Positions 9,004-17,133 of a stretch of DNA of 64,000 nucleotides are shown in pieces. Under the pieces are notes generated by a model, which did not search any database, was not told the DNA's origin, and saw only the letters and a program-made list of their open reading frames with translations. Position 1 is the stretch's first letter; the number at the start of each line of letters is the position of its first letter. The DNA is from Gammaproteobacteria bacterium. GTDB lineage: Bacteria; Pseudomonadota; Gammaproteobacteria; Pseudomonadales; Azotimanducaceae. The position numbers and the translations under genes were made by a program. The stretch spans positions 124,001 to 188,000 of the forward strand of contig JAPOVK010000045.1 of assembly GCA_026708185.1 (NCBI GenBank). The letters are read 5' to 3'.

Positions 9004-9227
9004 CGTCGGGCTCGACTCGAGCGCGTCTTGGCGTGACTCCTCGTCGGAAACCGTTGGGTCGGCTTCAGGTGTGCGAGACAGCCATAGGCACCGTTGGGTT
9101 TCAGCCGGACGATGGTGATCCGGCCGTTGTGGACGTAGCTACGGCATTCGTCGCCCGGTGCAATACCCGCTTCGCGGCATTGGGTGGCCGGCAGTGTGAT
9201 TTGGCGCTTCGAGCTTATTCGGGGCAT
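9000..9227 (-). CDS. AbrB/SpoVT-type antitoxin
   Basis: A 75-residue protein beginning MPRISSKRQITLPATQCREA, the swapped-hairpin AbrB DNA-binding fold, followed by GIAPGDECRSYVHNGRITIV. The basic, Arg-rich tail is where such antitoxins contact their PIN toxins. I start at 9227 because MPRISSKRQITLP is the normal family N-terminus; an upstream ATG at 9299 would translate through the palindrome. The stop TGA overlaps the TTG of the PIN relic, the usual coupling of antitoxin to toxin. With the toxin broken, this antitoxin is likely an orphan that may still bind its operator. Confidence 0.75.
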   Translation of the reverse strand: MPRISSKRQITLPATQCREAGIAPGDECRSYVHNGRITIVRLKPNGAYGCLAHLKPTQRFPTRSHAKTRSSRARR

Positions 9228-9242
9228 CGCGCTGCAAATGGG

Positions 9243-9279
9243 CAAACGTAAAGGCAGAGTGTATTCGCCTTTACGTTTG
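9243..9279. promoter_or_regulatory. perfect 13-bp inverted repeat upstream of the antitoxin (candidate operator)
   Basis: Arms caaacgtaaaggc (9243-9255) and gcctttacgtttg (9267-9279) are perfect reverse complements separated by 11 bases, ending 15 bases before the antitoxin ATG. AbrB-type antitoxins normally repress their own promoter through palindromes in just this place. The spacing and position fit an autoregulatory operator; binding itself is inference. Confidence 0.6.
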
Positions 9280-9350
9280 GTCAATGTCCAAGGTGCCAAT
9301 TGGGTCTACCCAGGCGACCACCCGGTTAGCCCCGACCGCGATGGCATCCA

Positions 9351-10079
9351 TCAGCGCTCTGCCTCGAACGCGACGATCGGCGGGTTGGCCATGAACTCGT
9401 CCCAGTACGGGTTGTCGACCTTGGACGGGTTCAACGCCATGTCGACCCACCGGAAGCTGCGGAACCCCGCACGCTGGAAGGCCACGGTGTGAGTGTTCGG
9501 CGTCAGGTAGAAGTTGTCGAATCCGAACCGCTCGCCGTCGGCACTGAACATCGTGTAGCGGATAACGTCCCCCTCGGCGAGCGGACGATCCCAGGTCCGC
9601 TCCAAGCCGTACTTCCTCAACGACCCGGACGCAACCGCGACGTTGCGCACGTTGTTGTTCAGGCCGACGAACCGCCCACCGGGCTTGAGCGCCTTGTAGC
9701 AGGCCCGACAGAAGCGTAGGAGCTGTCCGGGCGTGCGCGCGTAGTTGAGCAGGTACGCCGCCACCACGAGGTCCACCGGTTCGGCCGGCTCGAACTCCGC
9801 GACGTCCGCACACACGTACTGGCACCCGAGCGGATGCTGCCGCTCCCGCTCCTCGGCGAGCTCGATCATGGCCGCGGAGACGTCGACCCCGGTGACTTCC
9901 CGGGCACCGGCCTCCTTGAGCAGGCGTGTATAGAAACCGTCGCCGCATGCGAGATCCAGCACCGTGGCGCCGCGAACATCGCCCAAGAGCTCGAACAGCG
10001 TGTGCCGTTCCACGTGCTCGCGAAACGGCAGCCGCTTGGATTCCCGGTACTCCCGAGCGATCGCATCGTATTCCGCCAT
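9351..10079 (-). CDS. class I SAM-dependent methyltransferase
   Basis: A 242-residue cytoplasmic methyltransferase. Motif I is VLDLACGDGFYTRLLKEAG (about residues 38-56), followed by the acidic strand end VTGVDVSAAMIELAE that binds the ribose hydroxyls, then a motif IV region EPVDLVVAAYLLNYARTPGQ. The protein resembles ubiquinone/UbiE-like small-molecule methyltransferases, but the substrate cannot be read from sequence. It lies downstream of nothing obvious; the AbrB gene that follows on the same strand is 123 bp away. Confidence 0.88.
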   Translation of the reverse strand: MAEYDAIAREYRESKRLPFREHVERHTLFELLGDVRGATVLDLACGDGFYTRLLKEAGAREVTGVDVSAAMIELAEERERQHPLGCQYVCADVAEFEPAEPVDLVVAAYLLNYARTPGQLLRFCRACYKALKPGGRFVGLNNNVRNVAVASGSLRKYGLERTWDRPLAEGDVIRYTMFSADGERFGFDNFYLTPNTHTVAFQRAGFRSFRWVDMALNPSKVDNPYWDEFMANPPIVAFEAER

Positions 10080-10316
10080 CCGGGCTCTACGGGGAGGTTA
10101 CGAAGTCCCACTCCGACCAGGGACGTGAGCGAATCGTACCTGAACGGGACACCGCGGCGTTTCGAGGGCACGGTGCATAGGGCTGTGCTAATGTCACTCT
10201 GCGCGTCCCGGCGGAACGCGCCTGATCCGCGGGAAGGGCTAAGCCCCTCCGCCGAGTTCACAGCGACCTTCTTGTCGCGGTCGGTTCGCGGATGCCGCCC
10301 GCCAGGGAGGTTGACC
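10080..10316. other. intergenic gap holding a PhyH C-terminal tail relic
   Basis: This divergent gap contains, on the minus strand at 10087-10119, the codons W-S-E-W-D-F-V-T-S-P followed by a stop. The 19 bases at 10102-10120 are identical to 11136-11154, which encode the WSEWDF near the C-terminus of the phytanoyl-CoA dioxygenase at 11097-12176. The fragment looks like the tail of a lost PhyH paralogue. The rest of the gap carries the ribosome site GGGAGG for the next gene; no other gene is supported. Confidence 0.4.
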
Positions 10317-11054
10317 ATGGCCCCATCCCACGGCCCCAATACCGACAATCTGCGCAAGCAGGCCAAGGCGCTGCTGCGATCTTGGAAGCGAGGCGACTCC
10401 GATGCGAGGCAACGCGTAGCGGAGCTATTCCCGAATGCGTCCAGCCTCGGTCTTCAAACCGCGCAACTCGTCCTCGCACGCGAGTACGGCTTCCGTAGCT
10501 GGTCCGCTCTTCTTCGCTTCGTCCCCCGGCTGGGACACTTCGACGACATTGCCACCTTCCGCATCGCCCGGGAGTTCGATGTCGCGCCGGAACGGCTTTG
10601 GGACAGCCTGTCAAACCCCGACGAAGTTGGTGTCTGGCTGCTCCCGGTTAGTTTCGAGCGGAGAGCCGGGGCCGCCTACGCCTTTCGTTCGCAGCCGGCG
10701 ATGACCGGCACGGTGGGAGAGTATCGTCACTTGCACGCCATCCGATTCGACAGCGCGGAGGGAGCGTTCTGGCGCTTCACCATGGAGCCGGTCGACGGCG
10801 TTCGCGCGGTGCGGATGTGCCTAACCGTTGAAGACCGGATGACCCTTGAGTCTGTCGAGCGATTCCCGGGTGGCATTGCCAAGATTTGGAACCCGGGGGT
10901 CACGGCTGGCTGGCATGAGATGCTTGATGCCCTCGAAAACCACCTCACCGGCCGACCGCCGCCGGAGATCGATTACCCGCGCCTGTGCAGGTTCTATGGT
11001 CGCGTGCTTGAGCGAGCCGCTGGGGAGGATTCGCCAGAACGAGACGGGGCATAG
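10317..11054 (+). CDS. AHSA1/SRPBCC-domain protein
   Basis: A 245-residue protein in two parts. Residues 1-60 (NLRKQAKALLRSWKRGDSDA, then REYGFRSWSALLRFV) form the small helical N-terminal module seen in many hypothetical proteins with ankyrin or AHSA1 domains. Residues about 75-215 form an AHSA1/START-like beta-grip fold: FDVAPERLWDSLSNPDEVGVWL, a central EYRHLHAIRFD strand and GWHEMLDALENHLTGR near the end. AHSA1 proteins bind hydrophobic ligands or act as stress or catabolic accessory proteins. The ATG at 10317 has GGGAGG nine bases upstream, which decides it over longer in-frame options. Confidence 0.8.
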   Translation: MAPSHGPNTDNLRKQAKALLRSWKRGDSDARQRVAELFPNASSLGLQTAQLVLAREYGFRSWSALLRFVPRLGHFDDIATFRIAREFDVAPERLWDSLSNPDEVGVWLLPVSFERRAGAAYAFRSQPAMTGTVGEYRHLHAIRFDSAEGAFWRFTMEPVDGVRAVRMCLTVEDRMTLESVERFPGGIAKIWNPGVTAGWHEMLDALENHLTGRPPPEIDYPRLCRFYGRVLERAAGEDSPERDGA

Positions 11055-11096
11055 GAGTCGCGTGGGTATTGACGCACCGGAACACTAGTCCACGTG

Positions 11097-12176
11097 TTAG
11101 GCGGAGTTCGCCTCTCCAAGAGACTCGTTGCTTAGGAAGTCCCACTCCGACCAGTGGTCGCATAGCTTGGCAATCGACGTTCCCCACGCGTCGTACTCCG
11201 GCGGATAGTCCAGGAACTGTCCGTAGTAGCCGCGGTCCGGGTGGTCGCTGACGCCGTGTCCCACCCGTCGGGCACCCTCGTGCGGGTTCCCGTCGCGCCA
11301 ACGGCGAATGCGGAAGTAAAGGTTCATGCGGGCGTTCGGGCCGAGATTCGGCGTCGCCGTGTGCGGGCAGGCGTGAAGCGCGATGACGGCGTCGCCGGCG
11401 CCGAGCAGTACGGGGGTCACTTCCCGCCAAGGCCAGCCAGCGATGGTCGGGAGATCTTTGGCAGCCTCCCGTGCCTTGGCCCGCACGGTCTCCGGCAAGC
11501 CGTTCAGGAACGGTCGACCGTCTTCGCGGATCTTGATCCGTGGCCAGCCGGGGCCTTCCGGGCCGATGACGCCCCCGCAGTCGCGTTGCATGCGAAAGGC
11601 GGCTTCGACTTCCTCGTGCATACCCTTGAGAACGCCGAGTTGGCCGTTGCCGGGCTCGAGCTGGTCGTTGAGGGCGACGCCGACCAAGGCTGTGTAGCTG
11701 CCGAGGGAGATCCGTCTGTCCGGATCCTGCCAGAGCGTGCCGTCGTTGGTGCCGCGCCGGTCGTCGTCCTCGCCGAAGTACCGCGCCGCATCGATCGGTC
11801 TGCCCTTGATCGGATCGATCTCGTCGGCGCTCGACGGGATCGCACCTCCCCAACTTCCGTCCACATGCGGACCGGGTATGCCGCTGAGGCGGTCGAACGG
11901 CGGCGTGACCGCGATCTGGCAACTCACCACGTCGGGAAACGGCCCCATCTCTTTGCGCATGATCTCGGCGAGGCTGGTCTCTCGGAAGAGCCGAATGACG
12001 TCTGGATGGGTGGCGAGTTCGGCGGGGGCGAGGAGCCGCCGCTCGCTCGCCGGCATGCCCGCGCGGATGATGTCGCGCGCCGTTCCCACGAGGGCGTCCG
12101 GGACGGCGTTCTTGATGACAACGTATCCGTCGCGGACGAAGTCCCGCTTCTGTTCGGCCGTCAGGGCGCTTGCCAT
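11097..12176 (-). CDS. phytanoyl-CoA dioxygenase (PhyH) family protein 1
   Basis: A 359-residue Fe(II)/2-oxoglutarate oxygenase. The N-terminal FVRDGYVVIKNAVPDAL is the standard PhyH opening. The iron-binding H-x-D is in PGPHVDGSWGG, and the distal His and 2-oxoglutarate Arg lie in the HACPHTATPNLGPNARMNLY region. It starts 1 bp after the stop of the next PhyH gene upstream and is the last gene of the ten-gene minus-strand cluster. Bacterial PhyH proteins hydroxylate varied substrates, so phytanoyl-CoA itself should not be assumed. Confidence 0.88.
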   Translation of the reverse strand: MASALTAEQKRDFVRDGYVVIKNAVPDALVGTARDIIRAGMPASERRLLAPAELATHPDVIRLFRETSLAEIMRKEMGPFPDVVSCQIAVTPPFDRLSGIPGPHVDGSWGGAIPSSADEIDPIKGRPIDAARYFGEDDDRRGTNDGTLWQDPDRRISLGSYTALVGVALNDQLEPGNGQLGVLKGMHEEVEAAFRMQRDCGGVIGPEGPGWPRIKIREDGRPFLNGLPETVRAKAREAAKDLPTIAGWPWREVTPVLLGAGDAVIALHACPHTATPNLGPNARMNLYFRIRRWRDGNPHEGARRVGHGVSDHPDRGYYGQFLDYPPEYDAWGTSIAKLCDHWSEWDFLSNESLGEANSA

Positions 12177-12177
12177 C

Positions 12178-13284
12178 TCAGATGCCGATCATGCGCCGTT
12201 GGTAGTTGTGCAGCACGTCGCGTCGGGTGGTCTCGTTGAACGCGACCGGGTCGTCGGCGAACGGCTGATAGACGTACGACTCCTCGTCCGGGTAGCGCTG
12301 GCGGCGGGCGTCGATCGCGAGCGGGATGATACGGCTCGAAGAGCGGATTGAGTCGTCGCCATAGGCCTCGGTTGCCCAGCCCTTGACGCCGTCCACCGAT
12401 GAACGGCGATGGAAGCCGAAGACGAAGGTCGCGCGCGGCGTGTCGGACGTATTCGGGAACGAGCCGTGGACGACTTGGCGACTGCAGATCGCGACATCGC
12501 CGGGCTGGCAGAGCATCGGGACGGCGCCGTCCAAGCGATCCGAGCCGCTCGCGGCCACCATCGCGCGGATGTCAGCCTTTCCGCCCTTGTGCGTTCCGGG
12601 CACCACCCAGAGCGCGTTCTCGGCCTTGGTCGGGTACAGGTTGACCATGTAGTTGAAGCCGTGCGTGCCTTCGTCCAGATCCGGACTGTCCCAGTGCGTC
12701 GTGCCGTCCTGATGCCAGGACACGGCGGCCCCGAGGCGCGCCTGCTTGACCCAGATCACCTCGGTGAACGGGGTGAAGTCCGGGCCGTTCACCGCTTCGG
12801 TGACCTTTAGCAACTTGGGGTGGCCGTAGATGCGTAGCGCCGTGTCGGAGAACTGCAGGATGCCGCCGATCTGCAGGAGCACTTCCGGCGGCGCATCGGC
12901 AGGTCGATCGGGCTCGCGCATCCGGACCTGATAGCGGCCGTTGGTCGTGTCGGTTGCGCCGTATGGATCGGTCAGCGGCTTGACGAACCGGAAGAGCTTC
13001 TGCAGGTCCTCGTCGCCGATGGCGGGGCGTCCGGTACGATCCGTGTCGCAACCGTTCCCCGCGGGTACCCTGGCCGACAGGTCACGGAACTCTCGCTGGA
13101 GTTCTGTCATTTCGGCTTGCTCGAGCAGGCCCTCGAAGACGTAGAAACCGGTGCGCCAATAGGCGTCGAGGATCGCCTCGTCGACGCGACCTGCGGCGTC
13201 GATGAGCAAGGGGCCACGGTTGCCCAACGCCAGCGCGTCGCGTTCGGCCTGGGCGAAGGCGCTTTCCATGGAACCGTCAGCCAT
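12178..13284 (-). CDS. phytanoyl-CoA dioxygenase (PhyH) family protein 2
   Basis: A 368-residue Fe(II)/2-oxoglutarate oxygenase, distinct from its neighbour. The iron ligands are the His and Asp of SWHQDGTTHWD and the His of VVHGSFPNTSDTPRATFVFG; the Arg of that last stretch should hold the 2-oxoglutarate carboxylate. The GYxxxEG-like opening is RTGFYVFEGLLEQAEM. Its start overlaps the CoA-transferase stop by 8 bp, so it is co-translated with it. Two different PhyH enzymes after a CoA-transferase suggest successive or alternative hydroxylations of a CoA-activated or lipid substrate, which is inference. Confidence 0.88.
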   Translation of the reverse strand: MADGSMESAFAQAERDALALGNRGPLLIDAAGRVDEAILDAYWRTGFYVFEGLLEQAEMTELQREFRDLSARVPAGNGCDTDRTGRPAIGDEDLQKLFRFVKPLTDPYGATDTTNGRYQVRMREPDRPADAPPEVLLQIGGILQFSDTALRIYGHPKLLKVTEAVNGPDFTPFTEVIWVKQARLGAAVSWHQDGTTHWDSPDLDEGTHGFNYMVNLYPTKAENALWVVPGTHKGGKADIRAMVAASGSDRLDGAVPMLCQPGDVAICSRQVVHGSFPNTSDTPRATFVFGFHRRSSVDGVKGWATEAYGDDSIRSSSRIIPLAIDARRQRYPDEESYVYQPFADDPVAFNETTRRDVLHNYQRRMIGI

Positions 13285-14500
13285 TGTGGGTACCCTCCTC
13301 GATCGCCTCGTCCGCGACGCTCACGACGCCGTCGCGCAGCAAGGCGGCTTGTTGCTGGTTGTCGTAGCCGAGTTCAGTCAGGATTTCCTCGGTGTGCTCG
13401 CCGAGATGCGGAGCCCCGTAGCGGATCTCGGGCACGGTGGCCTCGAACCGGGCGGCGTTGCGCGTCTGCCGCAGCAGGCCGGCGCGCGGGTGCTCGGTCT
13501 CAACGACGATGCCGCTGGCCTCGACCTGCTCGTGCCGGACCATTTGACTGCGCGTCAGTACCGGTGCGCAGGGGACGCCGGCCTCCTCGAGAATGTCGAG
13601 CCATTCTTCGGCGGTCTTGTCGTGCAGCGCCGACTGCATGAGTTCGAGGCGCTCGTCGGCGTAGCGGTCGCGACCTCCCGGCGTCTTGAAGCGCTCGTCA
13701 TCGAGCCATTCGGGGTGTCCGACGGCGTGGCAGAAGCCGTGCCACTGATCGTTGCTCATCACGGAGACGCTGATGTAGCCGCTCTTGGTCTCGTAGATCA
13801 GGTCGATGAACGTGGCGGCCCTTGCGACGTCCACCTCCTTGCCGACGAAGGTCTGGCTGCCCATGTCCGACGACCACATGAAGGCGACCACGGAATCGAG
13901 CATGGACAGGCGCACGTGCTGGCCCTCGCCCGTGCGTTCACGCGCGAACAGTGCGGCGGCGACCGCCTGCGAGGCGGTGATCCCGGTGAGCTTGTCGGGC
14001 AGGATGGTCCGGATCAGCCGCGGGCGCGCATCGTCGGCGCCGGCCTGCACGCTGGCGAGGCCGGACAGGGCCTGGATGATGGGGTCGTACACCGGCTTGT
14101 GGGCAAACGGCCCGGATTCCCCCCAGCCGCTCATGGAAAGGTAGATGATCTTGGGGTTGACGGCCTTGAGATCGTCGTAGTCGAGCGCCAAGCGCGCCAT
14201 CACGCCGGGGCGGAAGTTCTGCACGAAGACGTCCGCGGTGCGGACGAGGTCGAGGATGACCTGCTTGCCCGCTGGCGACTTGGCGTCCACGGTGAGGGAA
14301 CGCTTGTTGCGGTTGTTGTTGACGAACGCGGCCGAGAAGTGCCGCTGGCCGTAGCCGGCGCGGCGCACGTGATCGCTGCGCAGGGGCGCTTCGACCTTGA
14401 TGACGTCGGCACCCTGGTCGGCGAGGATCATCGTGCCGTACGGGCCTGCGATCATCGTCGTGAAATCGACGACGCGAACGCCGTCGAGTGGTCCCGGCAT
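13277..14500 (-). CDS. family III CoA-transferase (CaiB/BaiF)
   Basis: A 407-residue enzyme of the class that moves CoA between carboxylic acids or racemises 2-methylacyl-CoA. The N-terminus LDGVRVVDFTTMIAGPYGTM and GADVIKVEAP are family hallmarks. VQNFRPGVMARLALDYDDL and the YDPIIQALSG segment follow, whose Asp fits the catalytic Asp of the family. Length is normal. It lies 102 bp after the Cys-rich protein gene and overlaps the downstream PhyH gene. Relatives in this family include alpha-methylacyl-CoA racemase, so either transfer or racemisation is possible. Confidence 0.9.
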   Translation of the reverse strand: MPGPLDGVRVVDFTTMIAGPYGTMILADQGADVIKVEAPLRSDHVRRAGYGQRHFSAAFVNNNRNKRSLTVDAKSPAGKQVILDLVRTADVFVQNFRPGVMARLALDYDDLKAVNPKIIYLSMSGWGESGPFAHKPVYDPIIQALSGLASVQAGADDARPRLIRTILPDKLTGITASQAVAAALFARERTGEGQHVRLSMLDSVVAFMWSSDMGSQTFVGKEVDVARAATFIDLIYETKSGYISVSVMSNDQWHGFCHAVGHPEWLDDERFKTPGGRDRYADERLELMQSALHDKTAEEWLDILEEAGVPCAPVLTRSQMVRHEQVEASGIVVETEHPRAGLLRQTRNAARFEATVPEIRYGAPHLGEHTEEILTELGYDNQQQAALLRDGVVSVADEAIEEGTHNG

Positions 14501-14602
14501 GGCGGACTCCTAGTTCTTGACTGTTATGGCAACAAAGCACCGGTGCGGGCAACATGTCCGCACCGTTCCGATGTCCTGATCGGCGCTACCGGCGTGCCGC
14601 CG

Positions 14603-14980
14603 CTACATCGTCGCACACTCGCGGAGCTGGTCGTCGCAGCAGAAGCCCTGGCCGTTGAGGTCGAAGCACTTCAGACCGGTCGCCATGGACACCACCTTCG
14701 GGTGAGCGTCCTGGGTGTAGTAGGGCGAAACGCAGTAGAAGTCGCGCGACCGGGGCCGCATGGACTTCGACTTCGGTGCGATCACGCCTCTGACGTCGAA
14801 CCAATTGCGCCGAATCTTGTCGACGACGTCGGTACATGTCGAACCGACGCCAACGCCCCACGTGAACCCGCCGCCGCCGGGCGATGAGCCGATGCCAGTG
14901 GTCGGGTTGACTGCTCCCGACGACATCGGGCCGGTACATAGGACGACGGCGGCCACGAACAACGCTTGGGTGATTTTCAT
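14603..14980 (-). CDS. small Cys-rich exported protein
   Basis: A 125-residue protein with an N-terminal signal peptide (MKITQALFVAAVVLCTGP) and a mature part with six further cysteines in the contexts STCTD, FYCVSP, LKCFD, GFCCDD and RECATM. A Gly-rich linker at about residues 30-45 follows the signal. I know no family. The ATG overlaps the symporter stop as ATGA, with GGGAGG upstream inside the symporter's last codons, so it is a real and coupled gene. It probably acts in the periplasm or outside with disulfides formed; a link to the symporter's substrate is inference. Confidence 0.75.
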   Translation of the reverse strand: MKITQALFVAAVVLCTGPMSSGAVNPTTGIGSSPGGGGFTWGVGVGSTCTDVVDKIRRNWFDVRGVIAPKSKSMRPRSRDFYCVSPYYTQDAHPKVVSMATGLKCFDLNGQGFCCDDQLRECATM

Positions 14981-16383
14981 GGGAGCCTCCCGTCAGTTGG
15001 TTCCCAGGCTCTAAGCACTTGCGGGTCGGCAACCGCCTTGCCGCAAACCGAGATAACCATGTACGCGGTGGTGGATGCAAGCAGCGCCGGGAACACCTCG
15101 TGGACGATGTCCGCGAGACCTGCGGCCAGCCAGCCGAACAAGACGGCGACGCCGATGCCAAACGCCGCGAGGGCTGCGGCCGCGTTGCCCCGTCGCCAAT
15201 GCAGGCCGAGCAGGATCGTCGGCACGAAGCAGACCGCGAACAGGCTACCGGAGAAGATCGTCAGCTCGACGATGCCGGCCGGCGGGTCCAGGGCCACAAG
15301 GGCCGCCACGAGCGCGAAGGCGACCACGCCGAGCCGAGTCCATTGGACGATACGCGGATGCTCCCGGTAAGCGCGCCGGAACCCGATGATGTCGCGAGCG
15401 GTCACGGACGCGGCCACCAGCAGGACGCTGTCCAACGACGACATCGCGGCGGCAAGGATGGCGATCACCAGGAAGTCGCTCACAAGCGTCGGGAACACGT
15501 CCTTCGATCCGACGAGGGTCGGCACCACGAGGTCGGTGTCGTTGACGCCGTCGAGCAGGAGGTGCGCATAAAGGCCGATGGGGAACAGGCAGAACTGGAT
15601 GACGAGGATGCCGCCGACAGCGACCCAGATGCCGACCCGGACACTGGCCTCGTCGCGCAGGCCGTAGAAGCGCGTGACCTGCCGGGGATCGACGAGGAGT
15701 TTCAAGGATCCGGCGAAGGCGATGCCGAGCAACACGATGAACGGAATCCCCGCATTCAACTCGAACAGGGACGCGGTGTCCGTCGTGGTCGCGACGTCCT
15801 TGATCGCGGTGACGCCGCCGGCGGCCTGGGTGATGAAGACGAACAGAAGTACGGAGCCGATCAACATCAGGACGCCCTGCACGACGTCGGTCCGCACCAC
15901 GGACAGGAAGCCGCCGACGGAGGTGTAGGCGACGATCAGGACCAGCGTGGCAAGTACCGCGGTCCGGTACGGGATGCCGAGGAAGACCTGCAACAGGTTC
16001 CCGGCGCCCTTAAAGACGGCCACCAGGTAGAGGATGCTGGCAAAGGCAATCACCACGCCTGCGGCCAAGCGCACGTGCTCCGAGGCGAACCGCACCGCGA
16101 GGAAGTCCGGCACGGTGAGCGACCCCCAGGCGGCCGTGACGCGTCGCATGCGTGGCGCGACGAACCGCCAGGACAACCACGCGAATACGACGAGCAGAAT
16201 GGCCATCGTGAGCCAAGGCAGCCCGTACTCGTAGCCCTTGCCGGCATGGCCGATGTAGCTGTTGGTGCTCGCGAACGTGGCGTAGAACGAGACGCCGACC
16301 ACGGCGCCGCTCATGCTTCGGCCGCCGACGAGGAAGCCCGATGCCGTCTTGCCCACGCGCAGGCCTGCCCGCGCATGGACCAC
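14977..16383 (-). CDS. sodium:solute symporter (SSS family)
   Basis: A multi-pass transporter of at least 468 residues with about 13 TM helices. Family signs are GFLVGGRSMSGAVVGVSFYA near the N-terminus, a tandem VASILYLVAVFKGAG helix, and AAAMSSLDSVLLVAASVTARD, which contains the sodium-site Ser pair region. GTG at 16383 is the first standard start, but the open frame continues upstream to about 16482 and encodes LIEHWFAGVLFVVYTGFL, a plausible first TM helix. No ATG, GTG or TTG is present there; an ATT at 16446 (AAGGG 8 bases upstream, overlapping the previous stop) or a CTG at 16437 may be used. The substrate is unknown. Confidence 0.85.
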   Translation of the reverse strand: MVHARAGLRVGKTASGFLVGGRSMSGAVVGVSFYATFASTNSYIGHAGKGYEYGLPWLTMAILLVVFAWLSWRFVAPRMRRVTAAWGSLTVPDFLAVRFASEHVRLAAGVVIAFASILYLVAVFKGAGNLLQVFLGIPYRTAVLATLVLIVAYTSVGGFLSVVRTDVVQGVLMLIGSVLLFVFITQAAGGVTAIKDVATTTDTASLFELNAGIPFIVLLGIAFAGSLKLLVDPRQVTRFYGLRDEASVRVGIWVAVGGILVIQFCLFPIGLYAHLLLDGVNDTDLVVPTLVGSKDVFPTLVSDFLVIAILAAAMSSLDSVLLVAASVTARDIIGFRRAYREHPRIVQWTRLGVVAFALVAALVALDPPAGIVELTIFSGSLFAVCFVPTILLGLHWRRGNAAAALAAFGIGVAVLFGWLAAGLADIVHEVFPALLASTTAYMVISVCGKAVADPQVLRAWEPTDGRLP

Positions 16384-16441
16384 GAGGAAGCCGGTATAGA
16401 CGACGAACAGGACGCCCGCGAACCAGTGCTCGATCAGCCAG

Positions 16442-16723
16442 CTAATCGGGTCGGCCCTTCGCGATATCTCCGCGGCGGTTGATCAGGTGGTCCGGATCGG
16501 CGCCCGTCGTATTCCTCATGGCCCGGTCCACCATCTTGTCGTACTTGGGATCGAGCCGCCCCACCTTCGACTTCGCGGACAGTTGGATGGAGGGCCGCGA
16601 CACGATGCGGGCGGCCTGGCCACCACACTGCTCGCACAAGACGGTCGCCGGGATCGCGCGAATGGACGCTAAGTGTCCGGTCACGGCACCGCACTTCTCG
16701 CAGCGATACTCGTAGATCGGCAT
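16442..16723 (-). CDS. FmdB-family zinc-ribbon protein
   Basis: A 93-residue protein opening MPIYEYRCEKCGAV with a second pair in VLCEQCGG, the two CxxC knuckles of the FmdB regulatory-protein family. The tail SRPSIQLSAKSKVGRLDPKY is polar. FmdB-like ribbons occur next to formamidase/amidase and hydrocarbon-oxidation genes, but their role is poorly defined; metal delivery or regulation are both possible. It starts 11 bp after the second SCP2-like gene and its stop lies against the symporter start, so it belongs to the diiron operon. Confidence 0.85.
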   Translation of the reverse strand: MPIYEYRCEKCGAVTGHLASIRAIPATVLCEQCGGQAARIVSRPSIQLSAKSKVGRLDPKYDKMVDRAMRNTTGADPDHLINRRGDIAKGRPD

Positions 16724-16734
16724 TGTGTGAGCAG

Positions 16735-17121
16735 TCAGACGGCCAACTGCGCGCCTTGGTCGACAAGCGCTTGCAGCGACAGGTGGTAGCGGTCGAACTT
16801 GAGCTGGTCCAGGGGATTGGACGCTCGCACGATGTCGCGGTCGAGGTCGAGGCTCATCAGGGTCGGCCCGGTGCCCTTGGCACGACGGCGCAGGTAGTTC
16901 GTCCACTCGCGGGGCGACATCTCGATGACGATTTCGCAGTCGCGCAGGGCCGCCTCGTCCGTCTCGTCCACCGAGGCGATCTCGAAGGCCTCGAACACCA
17001 CGCGGCGCACCGCACGGCCGGATTTCAGTCCGAGCACGAGGTCGGTGGAGCCGAGTTTCCGGAAGGCCGGATCGTCGTTGAGCGCCGCCTGGGCGCCGGG
17101 TAGCCAGTCCAGTTGGGCCAT
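16735..17121 (-). CDS. SCP2-like protein, paralogue of the upstream neighbour
   Basis: A 128-residue soluble protein. The pattern DWLPGAQAALNDDPAFRKLG, a central DCEIVIEMSPREWTNYLRRR and a late SLDLDRDIVRASNPLDQLKF agrees with the sterol-carrier-protein-2 fold. It can be aligned with the protein at 17134-17568 over the DxxxxxMxxxxW helix and the LDLDR segment, so the two are diverged paralogues. SCP2 domains bind lipids, acyl-CoA or other hydrophobic ligands. The gene lies 12 bp after its paralogue and 11 bp before fmdB. Ligand presentation to the diiron protein is my inference; the fold call itself rests on pattern only. Confidence 0.6.
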   Translation of the reverse strand: MAQLDWLPGAQAALNDDPAFRKLGSTDLVLGLKSGRAVRRVVFEAFEIASVDETDEAALRDCEIVIEMSPREWTNYLRRRAKGTGPTLMSLDLDRDIVRASNPLDQLKFDRYHLSLQALVDQGAQLAV

Positions 17122-17133
17122 GTCTACTCTCTC

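Noticed and set aside
13202-14887. 561-codon open frame on the plus strand
   Set aside because: Antisense to the CoA-transferase and neighbours; no motif.
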